Origin: Candidatus Dormiibacterota bacterium
GTDB taxonomy: Bacteria; Vulcanimicrobiota; Vulcanimicrobiia; Vulcanimicrobiales; Vulcanimicrobiaceae
Assembly: GCA_035532835.1 (NCBI GenBank)
Contig: DATKQG010000104.1
Coordinates: forward strand, 1 to 34,690
DNA: 34,690 nt
Reading direction: 5' to 3'
Below are positions 16,309-24,140 of the stretch, piece after piece. The number at the start of each line of letters is the position of its first letter. Position 1 is the stretch's first letter. The position numbers were made by a program, and so were the translations under genes. Below the pieces are notes generated by a model. That model saw only the letters and a program-made list of their open reading frames with translations, was not told where the DNA came from and ran no database searches.

Positions 16309-17193
16309 ATGGGATTCTTCGGCTTTCGGGGCGGCCAACCACCGCAGCAGCAACAGCAATCGGCCGGGATCGGCGAGGAGCCGCTGCATACGGCCGGCGG
16401 GGTACCGCAGGACGCGATCGCGCGCTTGCGCCGCATGTCGGGCGAGGGCGGTAAAGCGCTCTGGACGAGCGACCTGTCGGTTAACGAATTCGTCCTGTTA
16501 GATCGCCTCGGCATGAAGCCGCTGGGCCTCGTGCTCGGCAGTTCGATCTATCACGTAGGCATACAATACGGCAATTACTACCAGAATCAGGAACTCGAGT
16601 ATCTTTCGGCGGCGATGTACCACGCGCGCGAACTCGCAATAAAGCGCATGGAAGAAGAAGCCGACGTGCTCGGCGCCGACGGCATCGTCGGCGTACGCAT
16701 CAACGTGATCGCTTATAATTGGGCCGAAAGCGCGTTGGAGTTTACGGCGCTCGGCACTGCGGTCAAGGCGCCGGCCGGAGAATCGCACCGCACCGTGCAC
16801 GGAAAGCCGTTTACCAGCGACTTTTCGATGCAAGATTTCTACAAGATCTACCAAGCCGGATACATTCCGGTCGAAGTTGTGATGGGCAATTGCGTCTATC
16901 ACGTCGCGCATCAAGGCTTCATGCAATCGCTGCGCACGTGGGGCGCGAACGTCGAACTCTCCAATTATACAGAGGCGATCTACGACGCGCGCGAGCTCGC
17001 GATGTCGCGGATGCAGGCTGAGGCCGAGGCGCACCAAGCCGAAGGCGTGGTCGGCATGACGATCAGCGAGCGGAGTTGGATCTGGCAGCCGCACGTGATC
17101 GAATTCTTCGCGCTGGGCACCTCGATCGTGCACCGCCCCGGCGCCGCGGCTGGCCCGGATGCACCGACCTACACCGTCTCACTCGACGATTAA
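16309..17193 (+). CDS. Protein with two YbjQ-type (PF01906-like) domains
   Basis: The protein has 294 aa from the ATG at 16309; the frame continues upstream into the previous gene, but homology does not. After a glutamine-rich N-terminal tail (GGQPPQQQQQSAG) there are two copies of a YbjQ-like domain. Copy one contains LGLVLGSSIYHVGIQYG, then the helix YHARELAIKRMEEEADVLGADGIVGVRI and ALEFTALGTAV. Copy two contains PVEVVMGNCVYHVAHQG, YDARELAMSRMQAEAEAHQAEGVVGMTI and VIEFFALGTSIV. YbjQ proteins are small oligomeric proteins described as putative heavy-metal-binding, with function unproven. An internal duplication is visible. Its position behind TelA suggests a shared stress role. Confidence 0.85.
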   Translation: MGFFGFRGGQPPQQQQQSAGIGEEPLHTAGGVPQDAIARLRRMSGEGGKALWTSDLSVNEFVLLDRLGMKPLGLVLGSSIYHVGIQYGNYYQNQELEYLSAAMYHARELAIKRMEEEADVLGADGIVGVRINVIAYNWAESALEFTALGTAVKAPAGESHRTVHGKPFTSDFSMQDFYKIYQAGYIPVEVVMGNCVYHVAHQGFMQSLRTWGANVELSNYTEAIYDARELAMSRMQAEAEAHQAEGVVGMTISERSWIWQPHVIEFFALGTSIVHRPGAAAGPDAPTYTVSLDD

Positions 17194-17209
17194 TTAGAAG
17201 AAGGACCGC

Positions 17210-17515
17210 ATGTTTCTCTTGCTCTCACGGTATGTCAAACCGCTCGAAGAAGTCGACCGCGTTCTGGCCGAGCACCGCGCGTTTCTCGACCGCTACTACG
17301 ATGCCGGGCTCTTTGTGGTTTCGGGCTCTCGTGAGCCGCGGACCGGGGGCGTGATCGTGACGACGGATGCTCCGCGCGAAGCCGTCGAACGCGCGCTGGC
17401 GGAAGATCCCTTCGTGCGCGAAGGCGTCTCGCAATACGAGATCGTCGAATTTAACGCGAGCAAACGCGCCCAGGGATTCCTTGCCGCGCTCGCGGCTAAT
17501 TCGGGCGGCGCATAG
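17210..17515 (+). CDS. YciI family protein
   Basis: The 101 aa protein is a YciI-like ferredoxin-fold protein. The family pattern is seen as FLLLSRYVKPLEEVDRVLAEHRAFLDRYYDAGLFVVSGSREPRTGG, with the conserved His of EHRAFL and a hydrophobic strand, then AEDPFVREGVSQYEIVEFNA. Members are related to muconolactone isomerase and dye-decolourising-like folds, but most have no known reaction. A good ribosome binding site (AGAAGAAGGA) precedes the ATG, 16 bases after the YbjQ-domain gene. It ends 15 bases before the convergent carboxyltransferase gene. Confidence 0.9.
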   Translation: MFLLLSRYVKPLEEVDRVLAEHRAFLDRYYDAGLFVVSGSREPRTGGVIVTTDAPREAVERALAEDPFVREGVSQYEIVEFNASKRAQGFLAALAANSGGA

Positions 17516-17530
17516 GCCCCTGCGCCGTAG

Positions 17531-19084
17531 CTAGAGCGGAATGTTGCCGTGCTTGCGTTTGGGGCGCTCGACGCGTTTGTTCTCTAACATCGCCAGAGCG
17601 TTGGCGATGGCCCCGCGCGTGCGATGCGCCTCGATGACGTCGTCCACATAGCCGCGCTGCGCCGCGATGTACGGGTTGGCAAAGCGCTCGGTGTAATCGT
17701 CGATGAGTTCCTTCATCTTTGCGTCTTTATCTGCGGCGGCGGCGATTTCGCGTCGGAAGATCGTCTTGACCGCTCCTTCGGCGCCCATCACCGCGATCTC
17801 GGCCGTCGGCCACGCGAGGTTGATGTCGGCGCGGATGTGCTTGGAGGCCATAACGTCGTAGGCGCCGCCGTAGGCTTTGCGCGTGATGATCGTGATCTTC
17901 GGGACCGTGGCCTCGGCATAGGCGTACAGCAGCTTTGCCCCATGGACGATGATGCCGCCGTACTCCTGATCGGTCCCGGGGAGGAAGCCGGGCACGTCGA
18001 CGAAGGTGACCAGCGGGATGTTGAACGCATCGCAGAAGCGCACGAACCGGGCCGCCTTGATCGACGACTTGATATCGAGGACGCCGGCTAGAATGCTCGG
18101 CTGATTCGCGACGATGCCGACGCTACGCCCGGCGACGCGCCCGAAGCCGATGAGGATATTGGGCGCGTAGAGCGGCTGAATTTCGAAGAAATCTCCGTAA
18201 TCCAAGACCTCTTCGAGTACCGCGTGCATGTCGTAGGGCTTGTTGGGCGAGTCGGGGACCACGTCGTCGAGTTTCGGGCTCACGCGCTGCGGATCGTCGT
18301 CGCAGGCGAAGCGCGGCGGGTCTTCGAGATTGTTCTGCGGGATATACGAGAATAGCGTCTGCGTGAGTTCGCACACCTCGTCTTCGTCTGCCCCGACCAA
18401 ATGCGCGACGCCGCTCTTGCTCGCATGCGTGGTCGCACCGCCGAGTTGCTCGAAGGTGACGTCTTCGCCGGTGACGGTTTTGATGATCTCGGGGCCGGTG
18501 ATGAACATCTGCGAGATCGCTTCGGTCATCAGCACGAAATCGGTGATCGCCGGTGAGTAAACGGCTCCGCCGGCGCAAGGGCCCGCAATGAGCGAGAGTT
18601 GCGGCACGACGCCGCTGGCCTGCACGTTACGCCAGAAGATTTCGGCATAGCCGCCGAGCGAAACGACCCCCTCTTGAATGCGCGCTCCGCCGGAGTCGTT
18701 GATGCCGATCATCGGCGATCCGGTGCGCACGGCAAGGTCCATCACCTTACAGATTTTCTCGGCAAAGACTTCGCCGAGCGATCCGCCGAGCACGGTGAAG
18801 TCTTGCGAAAAGAGAAAGACTTGCCGGCCGTCGATGGTGGCCCGCCCCGTTACCACGCCGTCGCCGAGAAATTCGCGCTCGTCCAGACCGAACGCGCTGG
18901 TGCGATGGACGGCGAAACGATCGAGCTCGGTAAACGACCCGTCGTCGACCAGGCGTTCGATGCGCTCGCGCGCGGTGCGCTTGCCGCGGGCGTGCTGCTT
19001 GGCGATCGCATCTTCGCCGGCGGGAGCCTGCGCGCGGGCACGCAGGCGCTCGAGTTCGGCGTACTTCTCTTGGTGCGTCTTCAT
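17531..19084 (-). CDS. pccB: Propionyl-CoA carboxylase beta subunit (carboxyltransferase)
   Basis: The 517 aa protein is a biotin-dependent acyl-CoA carboxyltransferase with two crotonase-like halves. The N half carries the oxyanion loop [10 protein letters not shown] at 131-140 and [12 protein letters not shown] at 167-178; the C half carries [16 protein letters not shown] at 362-377 and [16 protein letters not shown] at 402-417. Asp410 in GGAYD occupies the position where Streptomyces PccB has Asp and acetyl-CoA-preferring AccB has Ile, which points to propionyl-CoA as main substrate. It forms the enzyme with the alpha subunit at 11574-13319, although the plus-strand TelA block separates them. 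The gene starts 6 bases after the nitronate monooxygenase stop. Confidence 0.94.
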   Translation of the reverse strand: MKTHQEKYAELERLRARAQAPAGEDAIAKQHARGKRTARERIERLVDDGSFTELDRFAVHRTSAFGLDEREFLGDGVVTGRATIDGRQVFLFSQDFTVLGGSLGEVFAEKICKVMDLAVRTGSPMIGINDSGGARIQEGVVSLGGYAEIFWRNVQASGVVPQLSLIAGPCAGGAVYSPAITDFVLMTEAISQMFITGPEIIKTVTGEDVTFEQLGGATTHASKSGVAHLVGADEDEVCELTQTLFSYIPQNNLEDPPRFACDDDPQRVSPKLDDVVPDSPNKPYDMHAVLEEVLDYGDFFEIQPLYAPNILIGFGRVAGRSVGIVANQPSILAGVLDIKSSIKAARFVRFCDAFNIPLVTFVDVPGFLPGTDQEYGGIIVHGAKLLYAYAEATVPKITIITRKAYGGAYDVMASKHIRADINLAWPTAEIAVMGAEGAVKTIFRREIAAAADKDAKMKELIDDYTERFANPYIAAQRGYVDDVIEAHRTRGAIANALAMLENKRVERPKRKHGNIPL

Positions 19085-19090
19085 CGACGA

Positions 19091-20068
19091 TCAGGCTTGC
19101 ACGGAGGCTCGAAATCGGCCTTCCGCGACGATGCGGGCCAAGGCGGCGTCGTACTCCCGCGCGAGCCGCTCGATCAACGCGTGCGCCGGAACGACCTCGC
19201 GCACGGACCCGACGCCTTGGCCCGCGCCCCAAATATCTCGCCACGCTTTGGCGGCGCCATCGCCGAAGTGCATCTTGGAGGGATCGGATTCGGGCAGGCG
19301 ATCGGGGTCGAGCCCGGCCGCGCGAATCGAGGCTTTGAGGTAGTTGCCGTGCACGCCGGTAAACAAGTTGGTGTAGACGATCTCGCTCGCGTCGCCGCGG
19401 ACGACGCCGTCCTTATACGCGTCCGAAGCGTTGGCTTCGCCGGTCGCGATGAATGCCGAGCCGATATACGCAACGTCGGCGCCCATCGCTTGCGCGGCCA
19501 GCACGCCGCCGCCCGTCGCAATCGATCCGGAGAGCGCGATGAGGCCGTCGAACCACGCTCGCGTTTCGGCGACGAGGGCAAACGGCGATAGCGTTCCGGC
19601 GTGGCCGCCGGCGCCGGCGGCCACTAAAATCAAACCGTCCGCCCCTTTCTCGATCGCCTTGTGGGCGTGCCGTTGGTTGATGACGTCGTGCAAGACGGTG
19701 CCGCCGTATTCGTGGATCGCGGCATTGACTTCTTCGTTGGCTCCGAGCGACGTGATGACGATCGGCACGCGATACTTGACGCACAGAGCGAGGTCGTCCA
19801 TTAAGCGATCGTTGGACTTGTGGACGATTTGATTGACGGCAAACGGCGCGGCGGGCCGATCGGGATGGCGCGCGTCCCAGTCTGCAAGGGAGCGTGTGAG
19901 TTCATCGAGCCATTCGTCGAGCTGGGCGGCCGGACGAGCGTTGAGCGCCGGAAAAGATCCCACGATGCCCCCGGTGCACTGCGCGATCGTCAGCTTGGGA
20001 TTCGAGATAATGAAGAGCGGTGCGCCGATGACCGGAATGCGCAGACGCGAGAGCCAGGACGGTTTCAT
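19091..20068 (-). CDS. Nitronate monooxygenase-like FMN oxidoreductase
   Basis: The 325 aa protein is of the 2-nitropropane dioxygenase/nitronate monooxygenase TIM-barrel family, FMN-dependent enzymes that oxidise nitronates such as propionate-3-nitronate. Signatures are IPVIGAPLF at the N-terminus, GGIVGSFPALNARP, VNQIVHKSN, the AAGAGGHAGTLSP motif with the proposed catalytic His, ATGGGVLAAQAMGADVAYIGSAF and a late WGAGQGVG loop. I start it at the ATG at 20068, four bases after the transporter stop; the longer frame overlaps the transporter. Some family members are instead enoyl reductases or have other flavin roles. Placement before pccB could hint at detoxification of a propionate analogue, but this is inference. 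Confidence 0.88.
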   Translation of the reverse strand: MKPSWLSRLRIPVIGAPLFIISNPKLTIAQCTGGIVGSFPALNARPAAQLDEWLDELTRSLADWDARHPDRPAAPFAVNQIVHKSNDRLMDDLALCVKYRVPIVITSLGANEEVNAAIHEYGGTVLHDVINQRHAHKAIEKGADGLILVAAGAGGHAGTLSPFALVAETRAWFDGLIALSGSIATGGGVLAAQAMGADVAYIGSAFIATGEANASDAYKDGVVRGDASEIVYTNLFTGVHGNYLKASIRAAGLDPDRLPESDPSKMHFGDGAAKAWRDIWGAGQGVGSVREVVPAHALIERLAREYDAALARIVAEGRFRASVQA

Positions 20069-20072
20069 CGGG

Positions 20073-21608
20073 TTACTCCAAGGCGGCTGCATGCATGGGG
20101 ACCGGCACCCCGTGTGGTGTGCGCAGCAAGAGGACCATCGGCGTTAAGACGAGCGTGACCACGCCCAGGAAGAAGAACGCGTCGGCAAAGGCCATGGTAT
20201 GCGCTTGCTGCGCGACGATCGCCGCGGCCTGCGCGATGCTCCCGTGCATCTGCTCGGCGTGCTGTACCGCTAGATTGCGCAGCGTGACGTTCCCGGCCAG
20301 GATATCTTGATGAAAGGCGCTGCGGCGGTCGAGCAGGGTCACGAGGGTGGCCGTGGCGATCGACCCGCCGAGCTGCTGGCACAGGCTGAGCAGCGACGTG
20401 GCCTTCTGGGTATCGATGCCGTGTACGGATCTGAGCACGGCGACCGAGAGCGGCACGAAGATCATCCCGAAGCCGATGCCGCCCAGAAAGAGCGGCGGTA
20501 CGAACGTTCCGAACGAACTGTTGGTCGTGATGACCGCGGCGGTCATGATGTTCGCGATGCCGACGATGACGAACCCGACCCCGAGGAGCACTTGCGGTTT
20601 TACATGGAACCGATTGAGCGCGTACAGCGTGACGGGCGTCATGAGCATAATCGCCGCCGCCCGCACCAAGATCGACAAACCCGAGAGCGTCGCCGTGAAG
20701 TCGAGTAGCGATTGTTGGAACTGCGGCGAGAGAATGACGCCGCCGAATAGCCCGAAAGCCAGCGTCATGGCGAGCAGGCAGCCTGCCGCGACGGTGCGAT
20801 TGCGCAAGAGGATGCGCAGGTCGACGATCGGGTGCTCGACCACCCGCAACTCCCAGTACACGAACGTCACCAGCGAGGCCGCGGAAACGACGGCGATCGC
20901 GAAGATGTGATGGCTGTTGAACCAGTCGTTGCGCTCGCCCTCGTCGAGCACGTACTGGAGGCAGCCTAAGCCGAGCGCCATCAAACCCAAGCCGACCGCG
21001 TCCACCGATGCTTTCCCGCGTTTGGGCGGATTGCGCAGGAAGCCCGCGCACAAGAGTGCGGCGACGATGCCCGGAATGATGTTGACGTAGAAGATCCAGT
21101 TCCACGACAGCGCGTCGGTCAACACTCCGCCGAGCGTCGGACCGATCGAGGGCCCGACGATCGCACCGATGGACACGAGCGCTTGGCTCTTGCCCAGCTC
21201 CTTGGCTGGAAACGTATCGCGCATGATCGCTTGACCGGTTGCAATGAGACCGCCGCCGCACAGCCCTTGCAGCACGCGAAAAAAGATCAGTTGATCGAGC
21301 GACGTCGCGAGTCCGCAGAGCGCGGAGGCGATCGTAAACCCGATGATGGCCGCCACGTAGTATTGTTTGCGGCCGAAGACTTGCTGCAACCACGGCGTTA
21401 GCGGGATGACGATAACGGCCGCGATGATGTAGGCGGTAACGATCCACGCACCGTCGTCGAAGTTCGCTCCCATGTTGCCCTGGATCGTCGGTAGCGCGAC
21501 GTTGACGATGGTGGCGTCGAGGACTTGCAGCAGGGTCGCCAGCATGACGCCGGCCACGATGAGCCAACGCCGCGTGCCGTATTCGACTAGGTGTTCGTCG
21601 TGCATCAT
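20073..21608 (-). CDS. DHA2-type (EmrB/QacA) major facilitator multidrug transporter
   Basis: The 511 aa membrane protein has the 14-helix layout of the DHA2 drug:H+ antiporters. Visible signatures are LQVLDATIVNVALPTI (motif D1, with the membrane-embedded Asp) in helix 1, GRKQYY (motif A) after helix 2, RVLQGLCGGGL with Arg in helix 4, and GPSIGPTLGG (motif C, antiporter) in helix 5. The cytoplasmic N-terminus begins with two adjacent Met codons at 21608 and 21605; either may be used. No HlyD/EmrA-type adaptor gene lies beside it. It heads a likely three-gene minus-strand operon with nitronate monooxygenase and pccB. Substrate is unknown. Confidence 0.92.
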   Translation of the reverse strand: MMHDEHLVEYGTRRWLIVAGVMLATLLQVLDATIVNVALPTIQGNMGANFDDGAWIVTAYIIAAVIVIPLTPWLQQVFGRKQYYVAAIIGFTIASALCGLATSLDQLIFFRVLQGLCGGGLIATGQAIMRDTFPAKELGKSQALVSIGAIVGPSIGPTLGGVLTDALSWNWIFYVNIIPGIVAALLCAGFLRNPPKRGKASVDAVGLGLMALGLGCLQYVLDEGERNDWFNSHHIFAIAVVSAASLVTFVYWELRVVEHPIVDLRILLRNRTVAAGCLLAMTLAFGLFGGVILSPQFQQSLLDFTATLSGLSILVRAAAIMLMTPVTLYALNRFHVKPQVLLGVGFVIVGIANIMTAAVITTNSSFGTFVPPLFLGGIGFGMIFVPLSVAVLRSVHGIDTQKATSLLSLCQQLGGSIATATLVTLLDRRSAFHQDILAGNVTLRNLAVQHAEQMHGSIAQAAAIVAQQAHTMAFADAFFFLGVVTLVLTPMVLLLRTPHGVPVPMHAAALE

Positions 21609-21687
21609 CGCTCGCTAGACTCGCACATCAGAGCCGGAGGTTTCGCCACAGGAAGGGGCTTTCCATAGCCGGAACGGACGGCAGCTT

Positions 21688-22542
21688 ATGCAAGTGGAGT
21701 CGCGCGATCTTCTCGTTACGGCGCTCGATGGCCGCGGATTGCACGCGACGCTGTTCGAGCCCGAACGTCCGCGCACGGCGGTGATCGTGAGCGCTGCGAC
21801 CGCAACGCCGCGCGGCTATTACCGCGCCTTCGCGCAGTGGCTGGCGGAGCGGGGCGTCGCGGTATTGACGTACGACTACCGCGGAAGCGGCGAACCGCCC
21901 GGGGTGCTCCGTCATTCCGACGCGCGGATGCGCGATTGGGGCGAACTCGATTTCGCCGGCGTCCTCGCGTGGATGAAGGATCGCTATGGCGACCGCGCCA
22001 TCATGACGGTCGGACACTCCTTCGGCGGCCACGCCCTGTTGCTCGCGCCGAATAACGCGCTCGTCGCGCGCTCGGTAACGGTGGCGTGTCAATCCGGCTA
22101 TTGGCGTTTCTGCGCGCCGGGCGAGCGCTATCGAGTCTGGTTGTTGCTCAACGTGTTAGCTCCGCTCGCGATGCGCGCGCTCGGCTACGTTCCCGGTTCG
22201 CGCTTGGGGCTAGGCGAAGATCTCGCCGGCGGCATCATGCGCGAGTGGCGCCGCTGGTGCAACAGCCCGGGCTATTTTTACGACGATCCGTCGATGGCCG
22301 TCGCGCTCGCTCGAGCATCGACCTACACCGCGCCCACGCTGATGATCGGCCTCGCGGACGACCTGTGGGCGACGGCTCCGGCTCGCGAGGCACTCGCCGG
22401 TTGGTATACGCACGCCAAGACGGAGCAGCTCGTGCTCGACCCGGCGGCACTGGGCTTGGAACCCGTCGGGCACCTCGGGTTTTTTAGGGCTCGTTACGCA
22501 AACACGCTCTGGCCGTCGGTCACCGACTTCCTGGGATTGTGA
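21688..22542 (+). CDS. Alpha/beta hydrolase
   Basis: The 284 aa protein has an alpha/beta-hydrolase fold. The nucleophile elbow is GHSFGG with Ser111, the acid is Asp224 or Asp225 in MIGLADDLWA, and the base is His262 in PVGHLGFF. The YDYRGSGEPPG segment after strand 4 is typical of lipase- or serine aminopeptidase-like members. A long helical lid lies around 140-195. No signal peptide is present. The product probably acts on a small ester or lipid; the natural substrate is not evident. It is divergent from the transporter gene (79 bases between starts) and followed 19 bases later by a thioesterase gene, so the two may form an operon. Confidence 0.86.
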   Translation: MQVESRDLLVTALDGRGLHATLFEPERPRTAVIVSAATATPRGYYRAFAQWLAERGVAVLTYDYRGSGEPPGVLRHSDARMRDWGELDFAGVLAWMKDRYGDRAIMTVGHSFGGHALLLAPNNALVARSVTVACQSGYWRFCAPGERYRVWLLLNVLAPLAMRALGYVPGSRLGLGEDLAGGIMREWRRWCNSPGYFYDDPSMAVALARASTYTAPTLMIGLADDLWATAPAREALAGWYTHAKTEQLVLDPAALGLEPVGHLGFFRARYANTLWPSVTDFLGL

Positions 22543-22561
22543 ACCCGTTGAAAGGACGACG

Positions 22562-23083
22562 ATGAGCGAGAATCCGCGCGAACGATGCTTCACTTGGGAG
22601 GACCCGCGCGAGGTTGCGCGCGCGGTGTTCTCAAGCGAAAATCAATCGTGGCTGCAGGGGTTGCTGGAACGCAGATTCCCCTCTGCGCCGGTGGCCGAAT
22701 TAATCGGTATGTATCCGGAATCGATCGAGGACGGCAGCATCGCGTTCGCCATGCACGCGCACGAATGGATGGCCAATCCCGCGGGCGTGATCCACGGCGG
22801 CATAACGAGCACGCTGCTCGATACGGCCCTAACCCTGTGCGTGATCGCAAAACTTCCGACCGGGAAGATGTGCACGACGAGGAACCTCAACGTGCAGTTC
22901 GTGCGCCCGCTCTTTCCGAACGGCGAAAAGATCGTCGCACGCGGCACCGTCGTGCACATCGGCGCGACGACCGCGACGTCCGAAGGCCGCGTCTACGACT
23001 CCCGCAATCGCCTCATCGCCCACGCCACCGCCACCCTAGCCATCATCGACTCGGCCTCCATACTAAAAACCCTCACCCAATAA
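22562..23083 (+). CDS. PaaI-type hotdog thioesterase
   Basis: The 173 aa protein has a single hotdog domain of the PaaI/acyl-CoA thioesterase family. The hallmark is NPAGVIHGGITSTLLDTALT, which holds the long central helix and the His-Gly-Gly signature. It is followed by LNVQFVRPLFPNGEKIVARGTVVHIG and the last strands HATATLAII. It likely hydrolyses a short or aromatic acyl-CoA. The N-terminal 55 residues, including a helix with WLQGLLERRFPSAPVAEL, precede the domain. A ribosome binding site (GAAAGGAC) sits before the ATG. It follows the hydrolase gene closely and ends in front of the hairpin cluster. Confidence 0.88.
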   Translation: MSENPRERCFTWEDPREVARAVFSSENQSWLQGLLERRFPSAPVAELIGMYPESIEDGSIAFAMHAHEWMANPAGVIHGGITSTLLDTALTLCVIAKLPTGKMCTTRNLNVQFVRPLFPNGEKIVARGTVVHIGATTATSEGRVYDSRNRLIAHATATLAIIDSASILKTLTQ

Positions 23084-23097
23084 CCACTCGCAAAGAT

Positions 23098-23184
23098 TTC
23101 GCGCGAAACGCGAATTCACGAATCCCGCGGGCGGCTTGGCGCGAAGCGCCAAACGCGACGAGTTCGCGCGAAGCGCGAACTCAC
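23098..23184. repeat. Cluster of three extragenic hairpins
   Basis: Three inverted repeats stand in 83 bases between convergent genes. Hairpin 1 (23098-23114) has a 6-bp stem TTCGCG/CGCGAA. Hairpin 2 (23136-23152) has a perfect 7-bp stem TTGGCGC/GCGCCAA with a GAA loop. Hairpin 3 (23162-23180) has a perfect 8-bp stem GTTCGCGC/GCGCGAAC with a GAA loop and ends directly at the SufT-like stop codon. Hairpins 1 and 3 belong to two copies of a 22-base near-repeat (23098-23119 and 23163-23184, two differences). There is no T-tract, so these look more like REP-type palindromes than classical terminators, although they may also stop transcription from both sides. Confidence 0.7.
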
Positions 23185-23492
23185 CATATGCCTAGCGCGG
23201 CTTTAACGTCCTCGGTGGCCATCGTGTTGGGGTCCCACGGCGGCGTGAACGTAATGTCGACGGTGGCGCTCTTGACGCCTTCGACGGCTTTCACGTTCTC
23301 TTCGACGGATTTTTTAAAGAGCGGTCCGACCGGGCACATCGGCGAGGTGAGGGTCATCACGACGGTCACGTGCTCGCCGGTATCGCCTTCGACGGAGATG
23401 TCGTAAACGAGACCGAGGTCTAGGATCCCAAGGTTGAGTTCGGGGTCGTTTACTTTTTCGAGCGAGGTACGGATCTGTTCTACGGTCGGCAT
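23181..23492 (-). CDS. MIP18/DUF59 family iron-sulfur assembly protein (SufT-like)
   Basis: The 103 aa protein is a DUF59/MIP18 domain protein of the SufT/PaaD group, which helps load iron-sulfur clusters onto target proteins. Signatures are VNDPELNLGILDLGLVYDI at 14-32, MTLTSPMCPVG at 46-56 with the conserved Cys53, and ITFTPPWDPNTM near the C-terminus. A ribosome binding site (TAAGGAC) lies about 4 bases before the ATG. It is a single-domain member without the extra domains of ApbC/PaaD fusions. No suf or isc gene is adjacent, so its targets cannot be named. Confidence 0.9.
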   Translation of the reverse strand: MPTVEQIRTSLEKVNDPELNLGILDLGLVYDISVEGDTGEHVTVVMTLTSPMCPVGPLFKKSVEENVKAVEGVKSATVDITFTPPWDPNTMATEDVKAALGIW

Positions 23493-23578
23493 GGTGTCCT
23501 TACAACTGCGGCGGGGGATACCAGGGTTCCGGGTCGGGAGAACGAGGCCTTGCGGGCGAGTGTGGCCAAAGGCGCGGC

Positions 23579-24034
23579 ATGCGAACTACGGCCCTGACGT
23601 TTATCGCCATCATCGTGACGATCGTGGGGCTACGGGCCCCAGCGCTCGCCGATGTCTCAGCCGCCGCGGGAGTCTACGCCACGGACACGCCCTCGCAAGT
23701 GGGCGCTGCGGCGATCCTGAGCACGGCTGAGTCCATTCCGGCGCTGCCGATTCAAATTCAAGCCTCCCTCCTGATACCGGCAACCAAGCAAGGGGGGTAC
23801 GCGCTCACCGCTGAGGTTCGCGGCTTGTCCGGCGGCGGGTTCGGCGGCGCTTATGTCGGGGCGGGCTTGGGCGTGGGCACCCTATCGACCGGCCGGACGC
23901 CTGGTCCCGTGCTTACCGTCTTTGCCGGGAAGCCGATCGCGCCGTTCACCACGATCGAGGTGCGCATCTATCGCGGCACGCAACAGAACGGAACGACCGC
24001 CGGCTTTCTTGGTCTGCGCTTCTCGGTTTTATAG
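23579..24034 (+). CDS. Small exported hypothetical protein, 151 aa
   Basis: I do not recognise this protein. It has a clear signal peptide (residues 1-24, a hydrophobic core, then APALA). The mature part is beta-rich with alternating hydrophobic residues and many Gly: VSAAAGVYATD, IQIQASLLIPATKQGGYALTAEVRG, GGAYVGAGLGVGTLSTG, VLTVFAGKPIAPFTTIEVRIYRG and a last strand ending FLGLRFSVL with a C-terminal hydrophobic residue. That pattern suits a small outer-membrane beta-barrel or an exported beta-sandwich. It is divergent from the SufT-like gene and 106 bases upstream of clpC. Confidence 0.65.
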   Translation: MRTTALTFIAIIVTIVGLRAPALADVSAAAGVYATDTPSQVGAAAILSTAESIPALPIQIQASLLIPATKQGGYALTAEVRGLSGGGFGGAYVGAGLGVGTLSTGRTPGPVLTVFAGKPIAPFTTIEVRIYRGTQQNGTTAGFLGLRFSVL

Positions 24035-24076
24035 AGTACCGTCGAAGGAGTGTCACGAAACCCGTTGACTAAGGGT

Positions 24077-24139
24077 AGAGTTCATAGAGGAACAGCGTCC
24101 GTACGCGGTACGGACATACCAAAGGAAGAGTTCAAAGAC
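24077..24139 (+). promoter_or_regulatory. clpC leader: perfect palindrome flanked by a direct repeat
   Basis: A perfect inverted repeat, GTCCGTAC-GCG-GTACGGAC (24097-24115), lies 25 bases before the clpC ATG. A 13-base direct repeat with two differences flanks it (AGAGTTCATAGAG at 24077-24089 and AGAGTTCAAAGAC at 24127-24139). A TTGACT hexamer at 24065-24070 could be a -35 box, but no good -10 stands at the right distance. The palindrome could be an operator or an mRNA hairpin in the 5' leader. It does not resemble the CIRCE (HrcA) or CtsR operator patterns known for clp genes. Confidence 0.5.
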
Positions 24140-24140
24140 C

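Noticed and set aside
23084-23180. CRISPR-like repeats in the hairpin cluster
   Set aside because: There are only two imperfect 22-base repeats with palindromic cores and no regular spacers.
24035-24140. CIRCE or CtsR operator before clpC
   Set aside because: The TTAGCACTC/GAGTGCTAA and tandem CtsR heptad patterns are not present; the palindrome is different.
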